7,755 nucleotides of DNA from Fidelibacterota bacterium (GCA_022564085.1 JADFMC010000095.1:1-7755); one strand, 5' to 3'. Shown: positions 1 through 6,055, counted from the stretch's first letter. Notes: generated by a model from the letters alone, not told the origin. Numbers and translations are program-made.

Positions 1-352
1 CTTCTAAAGTTTTGCAAAGCCTTTCATCTGGTCTTTGATTTTCAAAAATTCTTTTTGTACCAATATTCTCATCTACTTCTAAGAAAATTTTTTTAGAATT
101 AGGTATGAAATGGTAAGCTATCCATCCTTCTATTACAAAATTATCTTCTTTTTGAGAAAGTTTAGTTTGAGAAGCATCAACTTCTTTATCTATTGTTGGA
201 TCTTTAGCTTCTAATTCTCCTAATTCTTCAATGGTTATACCTTTTTCTTTTGCATACATCCTTTGCAAATCACCCATAGAATAATGTTTATATCCTAACT
301 TAGAAGCAACTAACTTAGCTACAGTAGACTTACCACTACCAGCAACTCCACA
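1..352 (-). CDS. Cytidylate kinase-like P-loop kinase, partial at both ends, probably from another organism
   Basis: Reading the minus strand from about 352 down to 2 gives one open frame of about 117 residues with no stop. It opens with a Walker A loop (GVAGSGKST, codons 349-323), followed by AKLVASKLGYKHYSMGDLQR, a DPTIDKEVD segment, a FVIEGWIAYHFIPNS segment and KIFLEVD. That order matches small archaeal-type cytidylate (CMP) kinases, which phosphorylate CMP/dCMP, and the wording is typical of DPANN archaea and some CPR bacteria. The 3' end runs off the window. The 5' end, only a few residues before the P-loop, is lost at the join with fmt. Base composition (18/60 G+C in the first 60 bases) and A/T-ending codons differ sharply from every other gene here. 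I infer that this piece does not belong to the same genome. The exact nucleotide substrate is uncertain. Confidence 0.75.
331..352. other. Chimeric junction: bases shared by two genes in different frames
   Basis: On the minus strand these ~22 bases encode VELLVVV in the fmt frame and GVAGSGK in the kinase frame, and both readings are good matches to their own families. Sequence to the right is GC-rich fmt only and sequence to the left is AT-rich kinase only. A short word shared by chance is what a de Bruijn graph assembler can use to join two unrelated genomes. Confidence 0.75.
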
Positions 353-585
353 GCAAAGGCCGCGACTTGTTCCAGGAAGGCGGGCTCTCCCAAGCGGGCG
401 GGCTGCAGAACCGGGTATCCCAGCTTCAGGGCATGCTGCTTAACCGGTGGACTGTTGGTCTGGCGGCCGCGCCCGGCTGGCTGGTCCAATCCGGTCACCA
501 CAGCCGCTATCTCGTGGGACGATTGGTGCAATCTCTGAAGAGCGGGGATGGCGAAATCAGGGGTTCCCAGATAGATGACCTTCAT
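331..585 (-). CDS. fmt: Methionyl-tRNA formyltransferase, N-terminal fragment cut by a chimeric join
   Basis: Fmt transfers a formyl group from 10-formyl-tetrahydrofolate to Met-tRNA(fMet) for translation initiation. The frame starts MKVIYLGTPDFAIPALQRL, the Rossmann-like start of the formyltransferase domain. It continues with AAVVTGLDQPAGRGR, the conserved loop after strand 2, then PPVKQHALKLGYPVLQP and finally ELLVVV, where the family normally reads on into an AYG-type segment. After codon 331-333 the similarity ends and the frame meets a stop at 319-321. Only about 85 of the usual ~310 residues remain, without the folate-site Asn-His-Asp residues or the C-terminal tRNA-binding domain. The gene lies 34 bp after def, the classic def-fmt order. 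The truncation coincides exactly with the composition change, so it is probably an assembly artefact and not a pseudogene. Confidence 0.88.
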
Positions 586-619
586 GGAAACCGTGCCATC
601 CTTCCGATCGCTTCAGCAT

Positions 620-1150
620 TTAAAGAATAATTCCGGTAGACGGAGCTCCGGTCTCTGATATTTCCGTCAGCCGCTTATTGATCAGTGACCGTTTGGCCGG
701 GGTTAGATAATCGGTGAAAAACACTCCGTTCAAATGGTCCACCTCATGCTGGATGACCCGAGCCAGCAGACCATCAAACGAGTCCTCTTGAGCTTCACCG
801 TCCTCATCCAGGTATCCCAGAACTATCTCCGCCGGGCGGGTGATAGTGGCCCGTATATCGGGAATGCTCAGGCAGCCCTCCTCCATATCCGCCTGACCAT
901 GGGTCTCTAAAATCTCGGCATTTATGATGATCAGGGGGCGGCCATCTTCTCCCTCAACCTGGCTGATGTCTACCACCATGAAGTTCAGACTCACTCCGAT
1001 CTGGTTGGCAGCCAACCCCATCCCGGCCTCCTCGTACATGGTATCGAACATGTCATCCGCCAGCGCTACAGCGTCCTGGATGTTTGTGACCGGCTCGGTT
1101 TTTTTTCTGAGGATAGGATCGCCGAACTTGACAACCGGGAGAACCGCCAT
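620..1150 (-). CDS. def: Peptide deformylase
   Basis: This metalloenzyme removes the N-formyl group from the initiator methionine of nascent proteins at the ribosome exit. All three family motifs are visible in the 176-residue product: GMGLAANQIG (43-52), EEGCLS (90-95) and QHEVDH (134-139). Cys93, His135 and His139 are the expected metal ligands and Glu136 the catalytic base. The segment between the second and third motifs and the short C-terminal tail suit a standard bacterial Def. The start ATG shares one base with the yajC stop (TGATG), and no ribosome binding site sits at the usual distance, so translation is probably coupled to yajC. fmt follows after 34 bp, pairing the enzymes that remove and add the formyl group. 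Confidence 0.97.
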   Translation of the reverse strand: MAVLPVVKFGDPILRKKTEPVTNIQDAVALADDMFDTMYEEAGMGLAANQIGVSLNFMVVDISQVEGEDGRPLIIINAEILETHGQADMEEGCLSIPDIRATITRPAEIVLGYLDEDGEAQEDSFDGLLARVIQHEVDHLNGVFFTDYLTPAKRSLINKRLTEISETGAPSTGIIL

Positions 1151-1482
1151 CAGTCGGCTGTGGGCGCCTCGGCGGATTCACCGGCGGGTCCCACGATGTA
1201 TGATCGGGCCACAGTGAGCTTGGCTCCCTTGCCCACATCCAGGATCACCCTGGAATTTTCCTTGCCCTTGAATGCTTCGATCTTGCCATAGATACCCCCC
1301 CGGGTAATCACCTGGTCGCCTTTCTTTAAATCGGCCAACAAGGCGCTTTGGGCCTTCCTTCGTCTCATTTGCGGGCGAATAAGCAGAAAATAGATGATGG
1401 CGAACATCAGCACCATCGGTAGAAACGCCAGCGCCCCTCCCGACTGCTCACCACCTTGGCCTAATGCATATAAAACGTCCAA
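1150..1482 (-). CDS. yajC: Preprotein translocase accessory subunit YajC
   Basis: YajC is a small single-span inner-membrane protein that associates with SecDF and the SecYEG translocon. The 110-residue product has a short N-terminus, one hydrophobic helix (about residues 18-36, FLPMVLMFAIIYFLLI), then the family hallmark RPQMRRRK. A soluble domain with LKKGDQVITRGGIYGKI and a beta-rich KLTVARSYIV tail follows. The start codon is TTG at 1482. It is supported by AAGGAG five bases upstream and by the absence of any ATG before the membrane helix. An in-frame TAA directly precedes the TTG. secD and secF, the frequent neighbours, are not downstream. Here yajC leads directly into def and fmt, giving a compact group for nascent-chain processing and export. 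Confidence 0.95.
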   Translation of the reverse strand: MDVLYALGQGGEQSGGALAFLPMVLMFAIIYFLLIRPQMRRRKAQSALLADLKKGDQVITRGGIYGKIEAFKGKENSRVILDVGKGAKLTVARSYIVGPAGESAEAPTAD

Positions 1483-1487
1483 TTATG

Positions 1488-1493
1488 CTCCTT
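1488..1493 (-). promoter_or_regulatory. Ribosome binding site of yajC
   Basis: AAGGAG on the minus strand ends five bases before the TTG at 1482. This fixes the non-ATG start. The site lies inside a five-codon reading frame (ATG at 1500, stop TAA at 1485-1483) that is in phase with yajC and stops immediately before its TTG. Confidence 0.75.
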
Positions 1494-1522
1494 TTTTCAT
1501 CGGTGGTAATTTACGACGGCGG

Positions 1523-1648
1523 CTACCGGTTAACAATGCGGTCAGCCACCGAACCTGGCTCGGGGCTGTACTTGCGGCGCTTAAGGTACGACAGGGCGCG
1601 AATGTTCCGCCATTCTGCCGGGTCGGGCGTCGCATTAAGTAGCTGTGA
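1523..1648 (-). pseudogene. Possible small gene or gene remnant without a start codon
   Basis: Between TGA (1651-1649) and TAG (1525-1523) the minus strand carries 41 sense codons that read like a real, charged protein C-terminus: DPAEWRNIRALSYLKRRKYS followed by PEPGSVADRIVNR. There is no ATG, GTG or TTG that would include the start of this segment. An ATG at 1635 lies in another frame, one base out of phase, so a single-base indel could have broken it. The ending vaguely recalls the C-terminal pattern of FlgM-type anti-sigma factors, but I do not claim that family. The segment fills most of the gap between the DUF697-like gene and yajC. It may equally be chance coding in GC-rich spacer. Confidence 0.25.
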
Positions 1649-1652
1649 TCAG

Positions 1653-1669
1653 GCCGGTTATTTACCGGC
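1653..1669 (-). terminator. Weak hairpin at the end of the DUF697-like gene
   Basis: GCCGGT (1653-1658) pairs perfectly with ACCGGC (1664-1669) around a five-base loop, overlapping the TAA stop at 1658-1660. No U-rich run follows on the minus strand, so it is at most an attenuator or 3'-end stabilising hairpin. Confidence 0.2.
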
Positions 1670-2668
1670 GCCGTCGTCATTTGCTTGGTCGGCTTTTGAG
1701 CCCCGGCCGCCCGTAAGGCCCCGTACCGACCAGGAGACAACAGATTTGAGGCCCTCCAGAGTGGCGGCGGGCACGCGCCGCAGGTGGTCCTTGGCTGTTT
1801 TCCAGATAATCCGGGCCAGGGCGCTTGAGGCTGCATCCACCAGCGGCTCCAGCATATCGGCGGCCTCCTGGTTGACCGCGTGGACTTCGGTTTCCAAATC
1901 CACTGAACCTCCGTCCAGGGCGCGGTGGAAGAACCTGCGGGTCAGCAGCCCTATCCTAAGGGTAATCAGAGCGTTGGACGAGCCCTGGACCACGGCGTCA
2001 GATATGAGGATCGATACCAGGTTGGCCCCGGGAATGGCCCCTACTATCGATGCCCCTATCAAGGCCGGCCCGATCTGGGAACCCAGGTTCAATTCCCCCC
2101 GGTTGCTGGGCCGCAAAGCCGCCTCGATCACATCAGCATATAATGAGGGTAGCACTTTTGCCCTGGCGTGGGGATAATATAAATCGGCAATATTGTTGAT
2201 CAGTGCGATCTGCTTGCCGAGCAAAACCATCGTATCCAGGCGTCCTGATTGTGAAATGGCGGTATGATAGAAAATAGTTTCGGCCGCTTCCACCATGAGA
2301 TCGTTAGATTTCTCACGCAGTTGGATATATACCTCGTTAAGGAATTGGGGACTTTCAGTGGTAGCCACCAGGGCCAGGTCGATTACCGGGTAGCGACGAT
2401 GTTGCCGCGCCAGACGAGCCAGGTAGCGGTTATGGGCCCAGCTGCCGGCCACCCATGACCGCCGGGTACGAAAAAGAGCCGCAACAAGCGATGCCAAAGG
2501 GTACACCACCGCTGCCAAGAAGAGCATAGCCAGAAACAGCCCGGCGAGCCAGCCCAGCAGCGGGTGGACCGGCCCCACCAGCGTTACCAGGTAGGTACCG
2601 GCGCTGAGCATGAAGATACCCAGCATACTGAAGAAACTGAAACTGATAATAATCACGAGGCGTTTCAT
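1658..2668 (-). CDS. DUF697/YcjF-like membrane protein, function unknown
   Basis: The 336-residue product starts with two strongly hydrophobic helices (about 4-31 and 35-66) that anchor it in the membrane. A basic stretch follows (FRTRRSWVAG), then a soluble helical part. From about residue 138 it reads SQSGRLDTMVLLGKQIALIN, then NIADLYYPHARAKVLP, and a glycine/alanine-rich segment GPALIGASIVGAIPGANLV. It ends with a TLRIGLLTRRFF stretch. This order, a helix naming a 'lab' of hydrophobic residues, an RxxP-like turn, a small-residue helix and a closing TLR.G..TRR, resembles the DUF697 region of YcjF-type proteins. The tail is basic and Gly/Asp-rich. It has no catalytic motif I can see. It lies 53 bp downstream of dus in the same direction and is likely co-transcribed. 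No clear ribosome binding site precedes the ATG. Confidence 0.7.
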   Translation of the reverse strand: MKRLVIIISFSFFSMLGIFMLSAGTYLVTLVGPVHPLLGWLAGLFLAMLFLAAVVYPLASLVAALFRTRRSWVAGSWAHNRYLARLARQHRRYPVIDLALVATTESPQFLNEVYIQLREKSNDLMVEAAETIFYHTAISQSGRLDTMVLLGKQIALINNIADLYYPHARAKVLPSLYADVIEAALRPSNRGELNLGSQIGPALIGASIVGAIPGANLVSILISDAVVQGSSNALITLRIGLLTRRFFHRALDGGSVDLETEVHAVNQEAADMLEPLVDAASSALARIIWKTAKDHLRRVPAATLEGLKSVVSWSVRGLTGGRGSKADQANDDGAGK

Positions 2669-2721
2669 AGAAATAATACAGGCTGAAATGAAATTACGGC
2701 AGGAAAGATTTGAGATGCTAT

Positions 2722-3762
2722 TTAATTGACATTTATAACCTGGTCTGGCTCCCGGTCAGCGATAATGGCCTCACCATTAGTGTGGGCGAAATTGTGGAAG
2801 TCGGTGACTACCTGGTCCACCTGGGCACTGGTATCACAGGCCATGAAGAGCCGGCGCCATTGGGCCGCTCCCGGAAAGCCCTTCAAGTACCAGTTCAAAT
2901 GCTTCTTGGACAGGTTGACCGTCATGCGTTCCGAATAGTACCGCCGCAACAGTTCAAAGTGTTCCCGGCAGGTGTCGGCTATAAGCACCGGATTAACTTG
3001 GATGGCGGTGCCACCGGAAAGCAATTCTCCGATCTGCCTGAAAATCCAGGGGCTGCCCAGAACGCCGCGCGCCACCATCACCGCGTCGCAGCCGGTCTCG
3101 TCAAACATTCGCAGGGCGTCGTCGGCGGTGTGAATGTCGCCGTTGCCGATTACCGGAATACCAACTTGCTCCTTGACCGCTTTGATCAGGCTCCAGTCGG
3201 CCCGGCCGGTGAAACCCTGGCTCGTGGTCCGTGGGTGCAGGGTCAGGGCCTTGGCGCCGCACTCCTCGATAATCGCGGCTGCCTCGATGGCCACCAGGCT
3301 GCCCGAGTCCCAACCGGAACGCATCTTGACGGTTACCGGCACCTGCCCCGCCGCCGCCACCGTGGCCGTCACCACATCCCGCATAAGCGCCAGGTCCCGC
3401 AACATGGCCGAGCCGGCTCCTTTCTTTACAATTTTCGGCACCGGACAGCCGAAGTTCAAATCTATCAGGTCCGGCTGGTGCTTTTTAGCCAGGTAGGCCA
3501 CCGAGGCAGCGATGACCTCCGGAGTATCTCCGAATACCTGGATGCCTATAGGCCTTTCATTGGGCGTGAATCGCACCATGCGCAACGTTTTGGCTCCCCC
3601 CCGGATTATGCCGTTGGCGCTCACGAATTCGGTATAGACCACACCAACCCCAAAACGCCGGCACAGCACCCTGAAAGGGTGATCGGTGACCCCCGCCATT
3701 GGGGCCAGGAATACCGGGTGGTCGATCTGGAGCGATCCTATTTGCAACGAAGGTGGCGGCAT
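2722..3762 (-). CDS. dusB: tRNA-dihydrouridine synthase, DusB/NifR3 family
   Basis: This FMN enzyme reduces specific uridines in the tRNA D-loop with NADPH. From the ATG at 3762 it has 346 residues, normal for DusB. Motifs in order are FLAPMAGVTDHPFR (about 18-31, FMN binding), GIQVFG, DLNFGCPV with the catalytic Cys at about 106, VKMRSGW, LTLHPRTTSQGFTGRADW, VIGNGDI and MVARGVLGSPWIF. A helical C-terminal domain with KHLNWYLKG follows. The frame stays open upstream to a TTG at 3858, but that start would overlap the preceding gene by 35 bases and add 32 residues absent from the family, so I prefer the ATG 61 bp after the upstream stop. Assignment to DusB over DusA/C rests on these motifs and is probable, not proven. 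Confidence 0.93.
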   Translation of the reverse strand: MPPPSLQIGSLQIDHPVFLAPMAGVTDHPFRVLCRRFGVGVVYTEFVSANGIIRGGAKTLRMVRFTPNERPIGIQVFGDTPEVIAASVAYLAKKHQPDLIDLNFGCPVPKIVKKGAGSAMLRDLALMRDVVTATVAAAGQVPVTVKMRSGWDSGSLVAIEAAAIIEECGAKALTLHPRTTSQGFTGRADWSLIKAVKEQVGIPVIGNGDIHTADDALRMFDETGCDAVMVARGVLGSPWIFRQIGELLSGGTAIQVNPVLIADTCREHFELLRRYYSERMTVNLSKKHLNWYLKGFPGAAQWRRLFMACDTSAQVDQVVTDFHNFAHTNGEAIIADREPDQVINVN

Positions 3763-3823
3763 GGTAACCGAATTTACAATTTTTCCGAGGGACGAGTCAG
3801 ACAGCTGATCAGTGATATCGGGG

Positions 3824-4261
3824 TCAGCGATCAGGATTGGCCGGCGGCAGTTTCGCAAAGAACCGTTTGATTGCCGCCAGCAACTGCTTGTTGGTCTGGT
3901 ATTCCGCCACGGTCACATTATGGTCCCCTGCGATCATGGCTGACAAACGCCGGCCCGGCGCAGGCTGGTATAGGGCCAGTACCGGTTTGCCATGATGCCC
4001 GGCGTAGGCAATTTCCACACCGACTCCCGACGATGGCACAGTCACTTCAGCGACCACCACCTGCGATGAATCTATCAAAGCGATATCCCCTTGATAGACT
4101 TGCTCCGGCGTCAATTCCCTGTTCCCCATTTTGGTCATTTTCTGGTCTGCAACGAATTCGCTCACAACCCGTCCGTATCGCCTCAGATCCTGGATAATAA
4201 AGGGGTATATTTCGGCCCGTTGCCGTCCACTGCTGATGCTGGCCGCAAAGTATATGTTCAT
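3824..4261 (-). CDS. 2'-deoxynucleoside 5'-phosphate N-hydrolase (DNPH1/RCL type)
   Basis: Members cleave the N-glycosidic bond of 2'-deoxynucleoside monophosphates, releasing the base and deoxyribose 5-phosphate, and are related to nucleoside 2-deoxyribosyltransferases. The 145-residue product matches the vertebrate enzyme along its length: IYFAASISSGRQ at the N-terminus, then GDIALIDSS, VVVAEVTVPSSGVGVE and PGRRLSAMI. The residues known as catalytic or phosphate-binding in rat Rcl are all present at the same spacing: Tyr4, Arg13, Asp59, Ser77, Glu83 and Ser107. This suggests a monophosphate hydrolase and not a free-nucleoside transferase. It is the first gene of the left minus-strand group, downstream of the AT-rich spacer. 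The likely role is to remove modified or surplus dNMPs. No good ribosome binding site is visible before the ATG. Confidence 0.85.
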   Translation of the reverse strand: MNIYFAASISSGRQRAEIYPFIIQDLRRYGRVVSEFVADQKMTKMGNRELTPEQVYQGDIALIDSSQVVVAEVTVPSSGVGVEIAYAGHHGKPVLALYQPAPGRRLSAMIAGDHNVTVAEYQTNKQLLAAIKRFFAKLPPANPDR

Positions 4262-4538
4262 AGCTAAATGAACTTAAGTGCTGTGCGTCCTGCCCACAAT
4301 GCGGCACAGTGCATAAGCAATAGCACATCCCTCAATGGCGACTAGTAACAAATTCAGGTGATTCAAACAACAGGTGATATCTTCATCCTGGTCTGCTAGG
4401 CGCACGGCAGCGTAAATGGTGAATAGATACTGTTTTTTACAAACGTTGCCTTCAACGAACGCTCCAGCAGTATTGAGCGTATTCTATACACCTTTATATT
4501 GTGCTGAATATAAAATGATATCGATAAATTATTGTATA

Positions 4539-4567
4539 AGAGCGGTGACAGCGTATGTTAGAGCGGT
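4539..4567 (+). repeat. Tandem 8-bp repeat AGAGCGGT, 21 bp apart
   Basis: AGAGCGGT occurs at 4539-4546 and 4560-4567, a centre-to-centre distance of 21 bp (two helical turns), and both copies are preceded by GTAT within seven bases. They overlap the upstream edges of the -35-like and -10-like boxes of the plus-strand promoter candidate, the arrangement expected of a paired operator. Confidence 0.4.
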
Positions 4568-4572
4568 ATAAT
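4545..4572 (+). promoter_or_regulatory. Sigma70-like promoter candidate facing the gene-free spacer
   Basis: GTGACA (4545-4550, five of six matches to TTGACA) and TATAAT (4567-4572, six of six) are 16 bases apart. Transcription would start near 4579 and run rightwards through sequence without a gene. A perfect -10 box can arise by chance in AT-rich DNA, so the spacing, the -35 match and the flanking repeat are the real support. Confidence 0.35.
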
Positions 4573-4578
4573 AATTTG

Positions 4579-5247
4579 TTGATCAGGTTTGTATCCGGTT
4601 AAATACTATAGCAGTAATACTATCACAGATATCGGGCTAACAAATGAAATATAAAATGAAATGATATATCACAATATAGTTGGCAGAGCTGTTGGTGCAA
4701 TATTGGTAGGCTAAACGCGAGCGATCCGGTGTATCCCTCGAATGGCACACTATCAACATATGTGAATTACTATTGATGATACTAATCACAGACCACAGCA
4801 CACATAATACTAACCTATTAGATATCAATAATGTGTGTAATATGAGTGACTAAAAAGAAAGTGATTAAATAATATAATAGTGTACTCTATTTAATGTGAT
4901 TAATGGCAGTATTATAAAGAAACTACATTGGCAAAAATAAAACGCAGATATATACAAACAAAGAAGTGGAATAATACTGGAATCACAATAGTCACACCAT
5001 TGTAAATAACATGCGACAATCATAATATAGTAATGACAGTCGGATGGAATAGGAATGTAACAGGCGTTTATTGCCGCATAGCGCTATCGTTGATAAAAGC
5101 GTAGATATAGCTATAATGGTAAAGGACGAAATAACAGATAGAAGGCGCAATTTACGATATAATACCGGGGAGGGCTTTGAAGGAATCAATAATGCAGCTG
5201 ATAGAGGAGGAAAGCGAAAAGCCCCTGGCATAATAGCCAGGGGCTTT
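4579..5247 (+). ncRNA. Candidate non-coding transcript of about 670 nt
   Basis: The interval runs from just after the promoter candidate to the hairpin terminator, with no open frame that looks like protein. Local structure includes CGAG-c-GAT/ATC-c-CTCG at 4718-4740 with a seven-base loop, in a small GC-richer island, and two near-related palindromes close to the 3' end. No known RNA family was recognised. The call is inference from the flanking signals only. Confidence 0.2.
5218..5247 (-). terminator. Hairpin terminator, probably bidirectional, downstream of the PuuD-like gene
   Basis: AAAGCCCCTGGC (5218-5229) and GCCAGGGGCTTT (5236-5247) form a perfect 12-bp stem with a six-base loop. It starts 26 bp after the stop of the PuuD-like gene. 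On the minus strand the stem is followed by TTTTCGCTTT, a moderate U tract. On the plus strand only three U residues close the stem before AAAG, so it is weaker in that direction. Confidence 0.8.
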
Positions 5248-5273
5248 AAAGTCGCAGCTTCAGTGGCGGCTGT

Positions 5274-6041
5274 CTAAAAGCCGGGCACCTTTGCGGCCTT
5301 GCGATAAAGCAGCCAGACCACGCCCCAGCCGACGATGATGGCCAGGAACAACCAGTAGCGGCTGCCGGCGCCGACGGTGGTAGTGTGGAAATTGATCATG
5401 GTCCACACCAACGGCACAGACATATAGGTGTTATGCTTGGAGCGCATGCCGGCCATAGCTGCCAGAGCGGCATCGGGAGCTTCACCGCTTTTAATGGCGG
5501 GGATAATCTTCTGCTGGGCAGGCCAGATACGGAACCAAACATTGAAGGCCATGAAGGTGCCAAACATGGCGCCGGTATGAATTACATAACCCCGGTATCC
5601 GAAGTGAGCCCACCTCTCGAAGAGGAACAGCACCAGCGAGATGAGAACCAGACTGATACCTGTGGCTAGCAAATCGTTCTTTTTTAGCACCGTGTTATAG
5701 AGTACATCGTAGATGAAGACGCCCAGGAACACAACGGCCAGCATGACAAAGGCCGACAGTCCCCAGCCGACATCAGGACTATCGAACAGCGCTCCGCCGT
5801 GGTAGAAGACCAGCAGCAGCAGCAATACACCAGTAATCCATGTCCAGGCTGCGCCCCAGCGGAACCAGTACAAGGTTCGAGGATACAGCTCCGGGGTGAT
5901 CTTTTGTTTGGTGTCGCCATCCAAGGTGGCGACGAAGGGTAGGTTAACCCAGTTGAACCAGTAAAGCAGGCCAATCCAGAGGATACCCGCTACCACGTGT
6001 ATCCAGCGGAACAGTGCATCAAGCAGTGGCATCACTTCCAT
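5274..6041 (-). CDS. PuuD-like membrane protein (urate hydroxylase N-terminal type), no cytochrome c domain
   Basis: The 255-residue product is almost all membrane helix: segments at about 10-33, 61-82, 92-115, 124-141, 149-170, 205-219 and 228-247. The start reads WIHVVAGILWIGLLYWFNWV and a later segment reads RSKHNTYMSVPLVWTMINFH, both hallmarks of the PuuD family (urate oxidase N-terminal domain). Histidines 15, 155, 203 and 219 sit in family-conserved positions and may bind haem. Characterised PuuD oxidises urate and carries a C-terminal cytochrome c domain with CxxCH, which is absent here. No other purine-degradation gene is in view, so urate as substrate is doubtful. The ATG at 6041 is well placed behind GAGGAGA. 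The gene is followed by a strong terminator and preceded by 133 bp of spacer, so it may be transcribed alone or with DUF3501. Confidence 0.8.
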   Translation of the reverse strand: MEVMPLLDALFRWIHVVAGILWIGLLYWFNWVNLPFVATLDGDTKQKITPELYPRTLYWFRWGAAWTWITGVLLLLLVFYHGGALFDSPDVGWGLSAFVMLAVVFLGVFIYDVLYNTVLKKNDLLATGISLVLISLVLFLFERWAHFGYRGYVIHTGAMFGTFMAFNVWFRIWPAQQKIIPAIKSGEAPDAALAAMAGMRSKHNTYMSVPLVWTMINFHTTTVGAGSRYWLFLAIIVGWGVVWLLYRKAAKVPGF

Positions 6042-6048
6042 CGTTGCT

Positions 6049-6055
6049 TCTCCTC
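6049..6055 (-). promoter_or_regulatory. Strong ribosome binding site of the PuuD-like gene
   Basis: GAGGAGA on the minus strand ends seven bases before the ATG at 6041. It is among the clearest Shine-Dalgarno sequences in the window and fixes the start. Confidence 0.85.

Larger units (their letters stand above)
4262..5217. other. Gene-free AT-rich spacer
   Basis: No protein-like frame, tRNA or rRNA is visible on either strand. Composition falls gradually from about 4330, reaches 15/60 G+C at 4621-4680 and 13/60 at 4861-4920, and recovers after about 5060. Stops occur often in all six frames. Long A or T runs are rare despite the composition; within the core the longest I see are five bases. 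It contains a plus-strand promoter candidate, a tandem 8-bp repeat, a small GC-richer hairpin (4718-4740) and two 10-bp palindromes (5078-5087 and 5106-5115), and it ends at the hairpin terminator. The borders are gradual, unlike the sharp join near 340. Confidence 0.7.

Noticed and set aside
1464..2177. A 237-codon plus-strand frame across yajC's 5' end and the DUF697-like gene
   Set aside because: Ser/Arg/Pro-rich shadow composition and antisense to two convincing genes.
3763..3858. Longer dus start at TTG 3858
   Set aside because: It would overlap the upstream stop by 35 bases and add 32 residues not seen in the family. The ATG at 3762 gives a normal DusB N-terminus.
2710..3870. A 386-codon plus-strand open frame, longer than the dus gene opposite it
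   Set aside because: It lies antisense to a gene with every DusB motif intact, has no family similarity, and its residue make-up is typical of an antisense shadow in GC-rich DNA.
4400..5060. A second chimeric segment
   Set aside because: Both borders change composition gradually, no gene is cut at either side, and the right side ends in a terminator fitting the PuuD-like gene.
5204..5210. Strong Shine-Dalgarno-like GAGGAGG on the plus strand
   Set aside because: No start codon follows within a usable distance; the terminator stem begins right after it.
4262..5217. Replication origin
   Set aside because: Only one-mismatch DnaA-box-like words (for example TGTGAATTA at 4761 and TGTGATTAA near 4896) were found, unclustered, and neither dnaA, dnaN nor other origin-linked genes are near.
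4637..5231. Two minus-strand frames (63 and 79 codons) in the AT-rich spacer
   Set aside because: One begins inside the terminator stem; both have non-protein-like composition and no ribosome binding site.
5071..5277. Plus-strand frame of 68 codons (with an internal ATG at 5116)
   Set aside because: It runs through the terminator hairpin, starts with TTG or an ATG without a ribosome binding site, and matches no family I know.
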